From: Patescibacteria group bacterium
GTDB lineage: Bacteria; Patescibacteriota; Minisyncoccia; UBA9983
Direction: 5' to 3'
Assembly (NCBI GenBank): GCA_018901555.1
Contig: JAHIER010000052.1
Location: 1-7,625 of the forward strand
DNA: 7,625 nucleotides
Notes under the pieces: model-generated
The model's database searches: none
The model's input: only the letters and a program-made list of their open reading frames with translations
What the model was told of the DNA's origin: nothing
Made by a program: the position numbers and the translations under genes
Part shown: positions 1 to 4,945 of the stretch, one piece after another
How the letters are laid out: each line of letters opens with the position of its first letter
Numbering within the stretch: position 1 is the stretch's first letter

Positions 1-263
1 ATTTTTTATCAAATCTTTTTGGAAAAGAAAATATAAAAATAATACAAATTGAGGCTGATGAGAAAGAATTAAGAAAACGTATAAAAAAAAGGGGGCGTGA
101 TATAGATAAAGAAGAAATTTTTAATGTCAGAATTAAGGTATATGAGGAAGAAACATTTCCTGCATTAGAATATTTAAAAAAATATCATGAAGTGATTATT
201 CTTAATGGCAATCAAACAGTTGAAAAAGTTCATGAAGATATTATGAATAAATTAAATTCATGA
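1..263 (+). CDS. adk: Adenylate kinase, C-terminal part (5' end outside window)
   Basis: An open frame enters from the left edge (first full codon at 3) and ends at TGA 261-263, giving 86 visible residues. They read as the back half of adenylate kinase, which interconverts ATP + AMP with 2 ADP in the cytoplasm. The visible segment IEADEKELRKRIKKRGR followed by D, then R-x-K-V-Y-x-x-x-T-x-P and a Y/V-I-I-L-N-G stretch, matches the region after the AMP site: the arginine-rich LID border, the conserved R...Y...T.P helix and the terminal strand-helix. The LID region looks short, without the long zinc-type insertion. The stop overlaps the start of map by 3 bases (ATGA arrangement, start at 260), suggesting translational coupling. 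The adk-map order is a familiar one at the end of the ribosomal-protein/secY cluster. The P-loop lies outside the window, so identity rests on the C-terminal half only. Confidence 0.85.
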   Translation, partial: FLSNLFGKENIKIIQIEADEKELRKRIKKRGRDIDKEEIFNVRIKVYEEETFPALEYLKKYHEVIILNGNQTVEKVHEDIMNKLNS

Positions 264-1030
264 TTAATATAAAGAGTTCAGAAGAAATAAAAATTTTAAG
301 AGAAGGTGGCAAGATTCTTGCCTCTATTTTGTCTGAAGTGGCTCGAAAAGTTAAGCCTGGTCTTGCCACTGTTGAATTGGATCAGTTGTCTGAAAAATTA
401 ATCAGAAAAAATAATGGAGAACCTTCTTTTAAAAATTATAAAACTCGTGACGATAGATTTTCTTATCCAGCCAGTTTATGCGTTTCTATTAATGATGAAA
501 TTGTTCACGGTATTCCTTCAAAAAATAGAATTTTAAAACAAGGGGATATTGTAAGTTTAGATTTGGGCATGAAATATAAAAATTTATATACTGACATGGC
601 CACAACCATAGGAGTTGGTAAAATTAGTGATCAGGCAGAGAAACTTATTGATGTTACCAAAAAATCTCTTGCCCTTGGGATAAAAAGCATAAAAGATGGA
701 GCTTGCATTGGTGATATTGGATCTGCTGTTCAATTATATGCGGAGAAAAATGGATTTAATGTGGTGCGTCATTTAGTGGGTCATGGGGTTGGTTATAAGG
801 TGCACGAGATGCCGGATATTCCCAATTACGGTTCAAAAGGAACTGGTCTTAAATTAAAAAAAGGCATGGTGTTGGCCCTAGAGCCTATGATTGTTATTGG
901 CAGTTCAGATATTATTTTAGATAAAGATAATTGGACATGGAAAACCAAAGACGGCTTGCTCTCCGTCCATTTTGAACATACCGTGGCAGTTACCAGAAAT
1001 GGAGCAGAAATATTGACAAAAATACAGTAA
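260..1030 (+). CDS. map: Type I methionine aminopeptidase
   Basis: This 256-residue protein has the normal length for a type I methionine aminopeptidase, the cytosolic metalloenzyme that removes the initiator methionine from nascent proteins. All the expected pita-bread-fold residues are visible: H83 in the VHGIP motif, metal ligands D101 (in SLDLG) and D112 (in YTDMATT), H175 in GHGVG, H182 in VHEMP, E208 in ALEPM and E239 in FEHT. There is no N-terminal zinc-finger or SH3-binding extension. The start ATG at 260 overlaps the adk stop (ATGA). No Shine-Dalgarno sequence precedes it, so reinitiation or coupling from adk is likely. The usual next gene in many bacteria, infA, is absent; a small unknown membrane-protein gene follows after 47 bases. 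Confidence 0.96.
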   Translation: MINIKSSEEIKILREGGKILASILSEVARKVKPGLATVELDQLSEKLIRKNNGEPSFKNYKTRDDRFSYPASLCVSINDEIVHGIPSKNRILKQGDIVSLDLGMKYKNLYTDMATTIGVGKISDQAEKLIDVTKKSLALGIKSIKDGACIGDIGSAVQLYAEKNGFNVVRHLVGHGVGYKVHEMPDIPNYGSKGTGLKLKKGMVLALEPMIVIGSSDIILDKDNWTWKTKDGLLSVHFEHTVAVTRNGAEILTKIQ

Positions 1031-1062
1031 GAAGTAATATTTACTTAGATTTTGAAACTTAA

Positions 1063-1070
1063 AAAGGAGA
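1063..1070 (+). promoter_or_regulatory. Strong Shine-Dalgarno site for the 97-residue membrane protein
   Basis: AAAGGAGA lies 7 bases upstream of the ATG at 1078. It is the only near-consensus ribosome binding site at good spacing seen in front of any gene in this window, and it fixes the start of the small protein. Confidence 0.8.
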
Positions 1071-1077
1071 TAAGATT

Positions 1078-1371
1078 ATGCCACCATGGGTCGAAATTAT
1101 TGTTTTGGCTTTTTTAATAGGAGCTATTACATTCTTTGTTGTCAGCTGTGTTTATGAATTCCACGAGCAAACAAAAAGAATTAAGATGGGAAAAGAAATT
1201 TTAGCATTGATAGAAAGATATAATAACAACAAAACTGATGAGCTTAAAAATCAAATTAAAATTGAGTGGAAAAAATTCAAAAATAGCTGGGACAAGTTTA
1301 GATTTAAAGAAGTTTCAAGAGAAAGAGTTGAAAAAATGGAAAAATTCTTAAAAATAGAGAAAATAATATAA
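1078..1371 (+). CDS. Small single-pass membrane protein of unknown function
   Basis: I do not recognise this 97-residue protein. Residues about 4-26 form one hydrophobic helix rich in I, V, L and F. The rest (about 27-97) is highly charged, dominated by K and E with scattered aromatic residues, and should be largely helical, possibly coiled coil. A short N-terminal anchor with a long basic/acidic tail is consistent with a cytoplasm-facing helical domain, but the topology is inferred. The gene has a near-consensus Shine-Dalgarno sequence and is followed 3 bases after its stop by an intrinsic terminator, so it is a genuine translated gene and probably the last cistron of the adk-map transcript. 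No catalytic motif, cysteine pair or known domain signature is visible; the single cysteine is C24 near the membrane border. Confidence 0.8.
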   Translation: MPPWVEIIVLAFLIGAITFFVVSCVYEFHEQTKRIKMGKEILALIERYNNNKTDELKNQIKIEWKKFKNSWDKFRFKEVSRERVEKMEKFLKIEKII

Positions 1372-1374
1372 CTT

Positions 1375-1397
1375 AAAGGAGGGCAACCTCCTTTTTT
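1375..1397 (+). terminator. Intrinsic (rho-independent) terminator
   Basis: A perfect 8-bp stem (AAAGGAGG at 1375-1382 with CCTCCTTT at 1387-1394) is closed by the GNRA-type tetraloop GCAA. Its U-rich tail runs on to 1397, giving six T from 1392. It begins 3 bases after the stop of the small membrane protein and should end the adk-map transcript. The left arm contains the GGAGG core, which would be base-paired and so hidden from ribosomes. Confidence 0.88.
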
Positions 1398-1421
1398 ACT
1401 TGGACATTTAGTGTCCAAGTG
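1395..1421 (+). repeat. REP-like hairpin, left copy (27-bp direct repeat)
   Basis: This 27-bp sequence is repeated without mismatch at 2079-2105. It contains a 9-bp perfect stem, ACTTGGACA (1398-1406) with TGTCCAAGT (1412-1420), around the loop TTTAG. The leading TTT is shared with the tail of the preceding terminator. Both copies have the same orientation and bracket a HUH-type transposase gene, as expected for terminal or REP-type hairpins recognised by such enzymes. Confidence 0.9.
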
Positions 1422-1428
1422 ATAAAAT
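1401..1428 (+). promoter_or_regulatory. Candidate promoter for the transposase gene, overlapping the hairpin
   Basis: TGGACA at 1401-1406 (5 of 6 to the TTGACA -35 consensus) is part of the left hairpin arm. It is followed after 16 bases by TAAAAT at 1423-1428 (5 of 6 to the -10 consensus). Transcription would begin near 1435, leaving only a few bases before the ATG at 1441. In such AT-rich DNA -10-like hexamers are common, so this is only suggestive. Confidence 0.35.
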
Positions 1429-1440
1429 AAATATAAGAAT

Positions 1441-2076
1441 ATGAGAAAAACACAGTTTGCAAATAATGAATATTATCATATTTTTAATCGCGGAGTAGAT
1501 AAACGAGAAATCTTTTCTGAATATGATGACCTGTCAAGATTTTTTCAGAGCATGGATGAATTTAATATTATAGATCCCATTGGTAGTATTTTTGAAAATT
1601 TCTTTCGTAAAATTGAACGGCCGGTTTCAGAAAATGAGAGATTGGTGAATTTTACATGTTATTGTTTGAATCCTAATCATTATCATTTTATTTTGAAACA
1701 AGTCTCTGATAAGGGTATAGAAAAATTTATGCAACGATTGGGCAATGGTTATACAAAATATTTTAATAATAAACATGGTCGAAGCGGCTCTCTTTTTCAG
1801 GGAACATACAAATCAGTGCATATAAATTCCAATGAATATCTTTTACATCTTAGTGTTTATGTTAATTTAAATAATAAAATTCATCAACTTGGAGACTCAG
1901 TCTCCAAGTCAAAATCAAGTTGGGAGGAGTATGTAAACCCATCCATTTGCGGTTTTTGTGAAAAGGATATTGTTTTAGGGCAATTCAATAATTTTTCTGA
2001 ATATCAAGAATTTGCAGAAAGTTCGTTTGAGAATATTAAAGAAAGAAAAGAATTAGAAAAATTGTTACTTGAATAA
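1441..2076 (+). CDS. REP-associated tyrosine transposase (Y1/HUH family)
   Basis: This 211-residue protein is a single-strand DNA transposase of the IS200-like Y1 superfamily, REP-associated subgroup. Visible signatures in order are: YYHIFNRGVDKREIF (11-25), typical of the N-terminus; the metal-binding HUH-type pair H80-Y81-H82 in LNPNHYHFIL; the segment GYTKYFNNKHGRSGSLFQGT (103-122); and YLLHLSVYVNLN (133-144), in which Y140 is the likely nucleophile and Y133 an alternative. Such enzymes nick single strands at hairpin-marked sites and form a 5'-phosphotyrosine link. The gene is flanked by two identical hairpin repeats, and a third related hairpin lies within it, encoding about residues 149-157. 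The frame is intact, so the enzyme could be active. The ATG at 1441 has no Shine-Dalgarno sequence. It sits between the small membrane-protein gene and ruvX and is most likely an insertion into an older gene order. Confidence 0.93.
   Translation: MRKTQFANNEYYHIFNRGVDKREIFSEYDDLSRFFQSMDEFNIIDPIGSIFENFFRKIERPVSENERLVNFTCYCLNPNHYHFILKQVSDKGIEKFMQRLGNGYTKYFNNKHGRSGSLFQGTYKSVHINSNEYLLHLSVYVNLNNKIHQLGDSVSKSKSSWEEYVNPSICGFCEKDIVLGQFNNFSEYQEFAESSFENIKERKELEKLLLE
1887..1909 (+). repeat. Third REP-like hairpin, inside the transposase gene
   Basis: ACTTGGAGA (1887-1895) pairs perfectly with TCTCCAAGT (1901-1909) around the 5-base loop CTCAG, the same 9-5-9 architecture as the flanking hairpins. It matches them at 19 of 23 positions. 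Two of the four differences are the two partners of one base pair (C-G became G-C), so the fold is kept. The loop can shrink further because the inverted repeat extends to 11 bp around a single central C. Confidence 0.85.
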
Positions 2077-2078
2077 AA

Positions 2079-2105
2079 TTTACTTGGACATTTAGTGTCC
2101 AAGTG
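2079..2105 (+). repeat. REP-like hairpin, right copy (27-bp direct repeat)
   Basis: This is an exact copy, in the same orientation, of 1395-1421. The stem is ACTTGGACA (2082-2090) with TGTCCAAGT (2096-2104) and the loop TTTAG. It starts 2 bases after the transposase stop and ends 21 bases before the preferred ruvX start. No T-run follows it, so it should not act as an intrinsic terminator on the plus strand. Confidence 0.9.
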
Positions 2106-2126
2106 GTGTATGGGCGCAAAAAATAT

Positions 2127-2528
2127 ATGCGATTAATGGGAATTGATTATGGAGAAAAAAGGATTGGGGTGGCGATTTCTGACGAAGGCGGGGGTTTTGC
2201 ATTTGCGCACTCAGTAATTGCAAACTGCTCCAAATGTGCAACATTGAATGTTGCACAGATTAAGAAAATTTGCCAAGAAAAGAATGTTTCCAAGATTATT
2301 TTGGGCGAGTCTTTGGATTATAAAGGCCAGCCAAATCCGGTAATGGAAAAAATTGAAAAATTTAAGAATATTTTAGAAAAAGAAACAAGCTTGCCAGTTA
2401 TTTATCAGACAGAAACATTGACAACCCAAGAAGCTGAACGAATTCAGGGCAAAATAGCCAAAATTGACGCTTCGGCCGCCGCCCTAATTCTCAGGAGTTT
2501 TATTGAAAAACAAAATATGGTAAAATAA
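2127..2528 (+). CDS. ruvX: Putative pre-16S rRNA nuclease (RuvX/YqgF family)
   Basis: From the ATG at 2127 the protein has 133 residues, a normal RuvX/YqgF length. It has the RNase H-like fold signatures: GIDYGEKRIGVA (5-16) with catalytic D6, the LGES segment with E61, TETLTTQEAER (95-105), and DASAAALIL near the end with D114. Family members trim the 5' end of 16S rRNA and have also been linked to Holliday-junction processing. A longer frame runs back to GTG at 2103, but that codon lies inside the right hairpin repeat and the family normally begins at M-R-x-x-G-I-D, so the ATG at 2127 is preferred; 2136 is a further possibility. There is no clear Shine-Dalgarno sequence. The transposase unit lies immediately upstream and may have replaced or reshaped the original leader. 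A glycosyltransferase gene follows after 5 bases. Confidence 0.9.
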   Translation: MRLMGIDYGEKRIGVAISDEGGGFAFAHSVIANCSKCATLNVAQIKKICQEKNVSKIILGESLDYKGQPNPVMEKIEKFKNILEKETSLPVIYQTETLTTQEAERIQGKIAKIDASAAALILRSFIEKQNMVK

Positions 2529-2533
2529 TAAAT

Positions 2534-3292
2534 ATGGAAAACAAAGACATTTATTTATCGGTTATTGTGCCGGCCTATAATGAACAAAATAGAATAACAA
2601 AAACGCTTCAGATTATTTCGGACTATTTAAAAAAACAGTCTTATACTTATGAAATTTTAGTAGTTTGTGATGGTCCTAAAGACAAAACACCTGATGTTGT
2701 TCGTGATTTGAAATTAAGTATTCCTAATCTGAATCTTATTGACAGAAAAAAGAATATGGGCAAGGGCTATACAGTTAAAGAAGGTATGCTGGCAGTCAAG
2801 GGCAAGATTCGTCTTTTTACAGATGCTGATAATTCCACTGATATTTCGTATTTTGAAAAAATGCGTCCGTTGTTTGATCAAGGTTATGACATTGTAATTA
2901 GCACTAGAGATGCAAAAGATGCTCCCGGCGCGAGTCAAGATGTTTCTCAGCCATGGCACAAAAGATTGATGGGCAATATGGGTAATTTATATATTCAAAT
3001 TCTTGCAGTGCCAGGAATTTGGGATACACAAAATGGATTCAAAGCTTTTCGAGATCGTGTTGCTGAAAAAATTTTTCCCTTAACAAAAATTGATCGCTGG
3101 GCTTTTGATGTGGAAATTTTAGCTTTGGCTAAAAAATTCAAATATAAAATTGGCATTATTCCTATCCATTGGATAAATGATCCTGAAAGCCATGTGAGTC
3201 TAATGGCCTACTTTAAAGTTCTTTTTGATGTCCTAAAAATCCGCTGGAATCTTGCAAGGGGCGTTTATAATAAAAATGCTGAAGAAAAATAA
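2534..3292 (+). CDS. Family 2 glycosyltransferase, dolichyl-phosphate glucosyltransferase-like
   Basis: This 252-residue GT-A fold enzyme is expected to move a sugar from a nucleotide sugar onto a lipid-phosphate or other acceptor at the inner face of the membrane. Visible motifs are SVIVPAYNE (9-17), the nucleotide-binding D46 in VVCDGPKD, NMGKGYTVKEGM (74-85), the metal-binding D97-A-D99 in FTDADNSTD, DTQNGFKAFR (164-173) and RWAFDVEIL (188-196). The NMGKG, DTQNGFK and RWAFDVE blocks are typical of the ALG5/DPG-synthase-like branch rather than chitin or cellulose synthase branches. There is no strong membrane segment at the C-terminus, so any membrane attachment would be peripheral. The gene starts 5 bases after ruvX and overlaps the next gene by 17 bases. 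The sugar and acceptor cannot be read from the sequence. Confidence 0.88.
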   Translation: MENKDIYLSVIVPAYNEQNRITKTLQIISDYLKKQSYTYEILVVCDGPKDKTPDVVRDLKLSIPNLNLIDRKKNMGKGYTVKEGMLAVKGKIRLFTDADNSTDISYFEKMRPLFDQGYDIVISTRDAKDAPGASQDVSQPWHKRLMGNMGNLYIQILAVPGIWDTQNGFKAFRDRVAEKIFPLTKIDRWAFDVEILALAKKFKYKIGIIPIHWINDPESHVSLMAYFKVLFDVLKIRWNLARGVYNKNAEEK

Positions 3293-4295
3293 CAAAAATA
3301 TAGTATCTGAATTTAGAAGAGATCTGGTAAGCGGAGATTGGATTTTAATTTCTTCGCTTCGAAATACGAGGCCGCATTTTTTGGGCAAAAAGGAAAAAGT
3401 TAAAAAGAAGGCTTTAATAAAAAATTGCCCATTTGAAGATCCTCAAAAAAGCGGAAATGCGGATCCGGTTTTGCAGTACTTTAAGCCCTCATCTAAAGAT
3501 TGGTTTGTGCAGGTTATTCCAAATAAATATCCTCTTTTATTGAAAAATAAATTACGCGCCAGTTTTGATTTAGAAGGAGTGCATCAAAGAATTGACGCCA
3601 TTGGTTTTCATGAAATTGTCATTACTCGCGACCATAAAAAAAATCTTGAAAAAATGTCTCCTGCTGAAATAACTATGGTTTTAAGAGCTTACCAAGAAAG
3701 ATATAAAAATATGGAGAAAAGCGAATACATAGATTATATTTTGATTTTTCATAATAAAGGAGAATTGGCCGGCGCTACAATTGAACATCCTCATTCTCAG
3801 ATTGTCGCTTTGCCTATTACACCGCCTGATATTAGCAGTAGTATCAGTGGAGCCGGCGATTTTTTTAAAAAATATAAAAAATGCATCCACTGCACTATTT
3901 TAGACCGTGAGATAAAAGAGAAAAAAAGAGTAGTTTTTAAAAACAAGCATTTTATTACAATTAATCCGTACGCTTCGCGCGTGCCGTATGAGACAAGGAT
4001 TTTCCCTTTAAAACACAGCTCTGATTTTGAAGAAACTTCTGATGAAGAATTAACTTATTTAGCCAAATCTTTAAAAGACGCATTAATGCGTATTTCCAAA
4101 GCCCTTAAAAACCCAGATTATAATTTTTTTATTCATACTGCTTCAGCCAAAGTCAAAGATGTTCCTTATTATCATTGGCATATAGAAATTCTTCCCCGAA
4201 CCTACAAATGGGCAGGTTTGGAACTTGGCACTGGCATTGAGGTTGTGACAATTCCGCCTGAAAAAGCCGCAGAGCACCTGAGAAGCGTTTTATAA
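3276..4295 (+). CDS. galT: GalT-like nucleotidyltransferase (HIT superfamily)
   Basis: From the ATG at 3276 the protein has 339 residues, close to bacterial GalT. The family moves UMP between UDP-glucose and galactose-1-phosphate through a uridylyl-histidine. Visible features are SEFRRDLVSGDWILI (11-25), IPNKYPLL (81-88), the active-site H171-P-H173-S-Q with H173 as the expected nucleophile, C203-x-x-C206, and HWHIEILPR (300-308). In the first metal site C51 is present, but the usual second cysteine position holds E54 (CPFE). H120 and H171 are the other likely ligands. C203, C206, H247 and H302 could form a second zinc site. Because of these differences the true substrate may not be galactose-1-phosphate; a related phosphorylase or adenylyltransferase is possible. 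An in-frame TTG at 3252 is a less likely start. The gene overlaps the glycosyltransferase gene by 17 bases. Confidence 0.85.
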   Translation: MLKKNNKNIVSEFRRDLVSGDWILISSLRNTRPHFLGKKEKVKKKALIKNCPFEDPQKSGNADPVLQYFKPSSKDWFVQVIPNKYPLLLKNKLRASFDLEGVHQRIDAIGFHEIVITRDHKKNLEKMSPAEITMVLRAYQERYKNMEKSEYIDYILIFHNKGELAGATIEHPHSQIVALPITPPDISSSISGAGDFFKKYKKCIHCTILDREIKEKKRVVFKNKHFITINPYASRVPYETRIFPLKHSSDFEETSDEELTYLAKSLKDALMRISKALKNPDYNFFIHTASAKVKDVPYYHWHIEILPRTYKWAGLELGTGIEVVTIPPEKAAEHLRSVL

Positions 4296-4302
4296 TTAAA
4301 AT

Positions 4303-4899
4303 ATGAAATTATTTTTCTCGCGTTTTTTTGGAAGTTTAAAGCAATGGACTTTAAAATGGGCGCATTCTACGCACATGACCGTTGCTCTTTTTGCGGTTGC
4401 TTTTGCGGAAGCTTCGTTTTTTCCTATTCCTCCAGACATTCTGATAATTGCCATTCTTTTAATAAATTCAAAACGTTGGATTTTTTACGCGGGGCTAACT
4501 ACAATCGCTTCGGTTTTAGGCGCCTTACTCGGTTATCTTATTGGTTGGGGATTTTATGAGACTATTGGCAGCCATATTATTCAAATTTATAATTTACAAA
4601 ATCTGGTAGATATAATAGGCAGAGAATTTTCACAGCATGCTTTTTTTACAATTTTCACAGCCGCCTTTACACCTATTCCTTTTAAAATAATTACTATATC
4701 TGCGGGTATTTTTAAAATATCATTATGGAAAATGGTAATTGCTTCAATAGTTGGAAGGGGATTGCGTTATTTTACGGTGGCTTTTATGGTTAAAGTTTTT
4801 GGCAAAAAACTTAATTCTTTTATCTATAAATACTTTAATATTTTTTCCATTATTGTTATTCTTGTTATTTTGCTAGCCTTCCTTTTTTATAAATTATAA
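4303..4899 (+). CDS. YqaA/DedA-like membrane protein (VTT domain)
   Basis: This 198-residue polytopic membrane protein is of the SNARE-associated/DedA (VTT) type, closest in style to YqaA. Diagnostic blocks are AEASFFPIPPD (35-45), the glycine-rich GALLGYLIGWG (73-83), FTPIPFKIITISAG (122-135) and GRGLRYF (151-157). Hydrophobic segments lie near 26-54, 61-85, 112-135, 140-163 and 177-197. The two FxPIP(P/F) turns with acidic or basic neighbours are the re-entrant-loop signature of this superfamily, whose studied members move lipids such as undecaprenyl phosphate across the membrane. For this YqaA-like branch the substrate is not established, so a lipid-carrier role is inference. The gene starts 7 bases after the GalT-like gene, with no Shine-Dalgarno sequence. 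Next to a lipid-phosphate-type glycosyltransferase, a polyprenyl-carrier recycling role would make sense. Confidence 0.88.
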   Translation: MKLFFSRFFGSLKQWTLKWAHSTHMTVALFAVAFAEASFFPIPPDILIIAILLINSKRWIFYAGLTTIASVLGALLGYLIGWGFYETIGSHIIQIYNLQNLVDIIGREFSQHAFFTIFTAAFTPIPFKIITISAGIFKISLWKMVIASIVGRGLRYFTVAFMVKVFGKKLNSFIYKYFNIFSIIVILVILLAFLFYKL

Positions 4900-4945
4900 G
4901 ACCCCATAGAATTTTTTGCTTTTTAGAGGTAAAATAAGTTTAAAC

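Larger units (their letters stand above)
1395..2105 (+). mobile_element. REP-transposase unit bounded by identical hairpin repeats
   Basis: The 711-bp block consists of a 27-bp hairpin repeat, the complete transposase gene and the same 27-bp repeat again. The boundaries are drawn at the ends of the perfect repeats. The actual cleavage points cannot be seen, and no target-site duplication is expected for this enzyme family. Exact identity of the two repeats suggests recent duplication or ongoing selection. An alternative reading is a domesticated transposase that maintains dispersed REP sequences rather than a free-moving element. Confidence 0.7.

Noticed and set aside
2714..2959. Minus-strand open frame across the glycosyltransferase gene, and similar minus-strand frames at 3681-3890, 5071-5268, 5584-5781, 6335-6583 and 6762-6944
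   Set aside because: All lie inside well-supported plus-strand genes, have no recognisable protein features and are explained by low stop frequency opposite A-rich coding DNA.
3252..3275. TTG start for the GalT-like gene (and likewise TTG at 4916 for pilM, 6024 for pilN and 6577 for pilO)
   Set aside because: In each case a downstream in-frame ATG fits the family's N-terminus better (SEFRRD close to the start, MGIDIS, MINLLP and MKNKK respectively) and no Shine-Dalgarno site supports the TTG.
4344..4559. Plus-strand open frame of 71 codons in another frame of the YqaA-type gene
   Set aside because: It is fully contained in the membrane-protein gene, whose conserved FFPIPPD motif is in the other frame; the alternative product is cysteine-rich and low in pattern.
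4862..4900. Possible promoter before pilM (TTGTTA or TTGCTA with TATAAA or TATAAG)
   Set aside because: The spacings between the hexamers (12, 19 or 20 bases) are poor, and such hexamers arise by chance in DNA this AT-rich.
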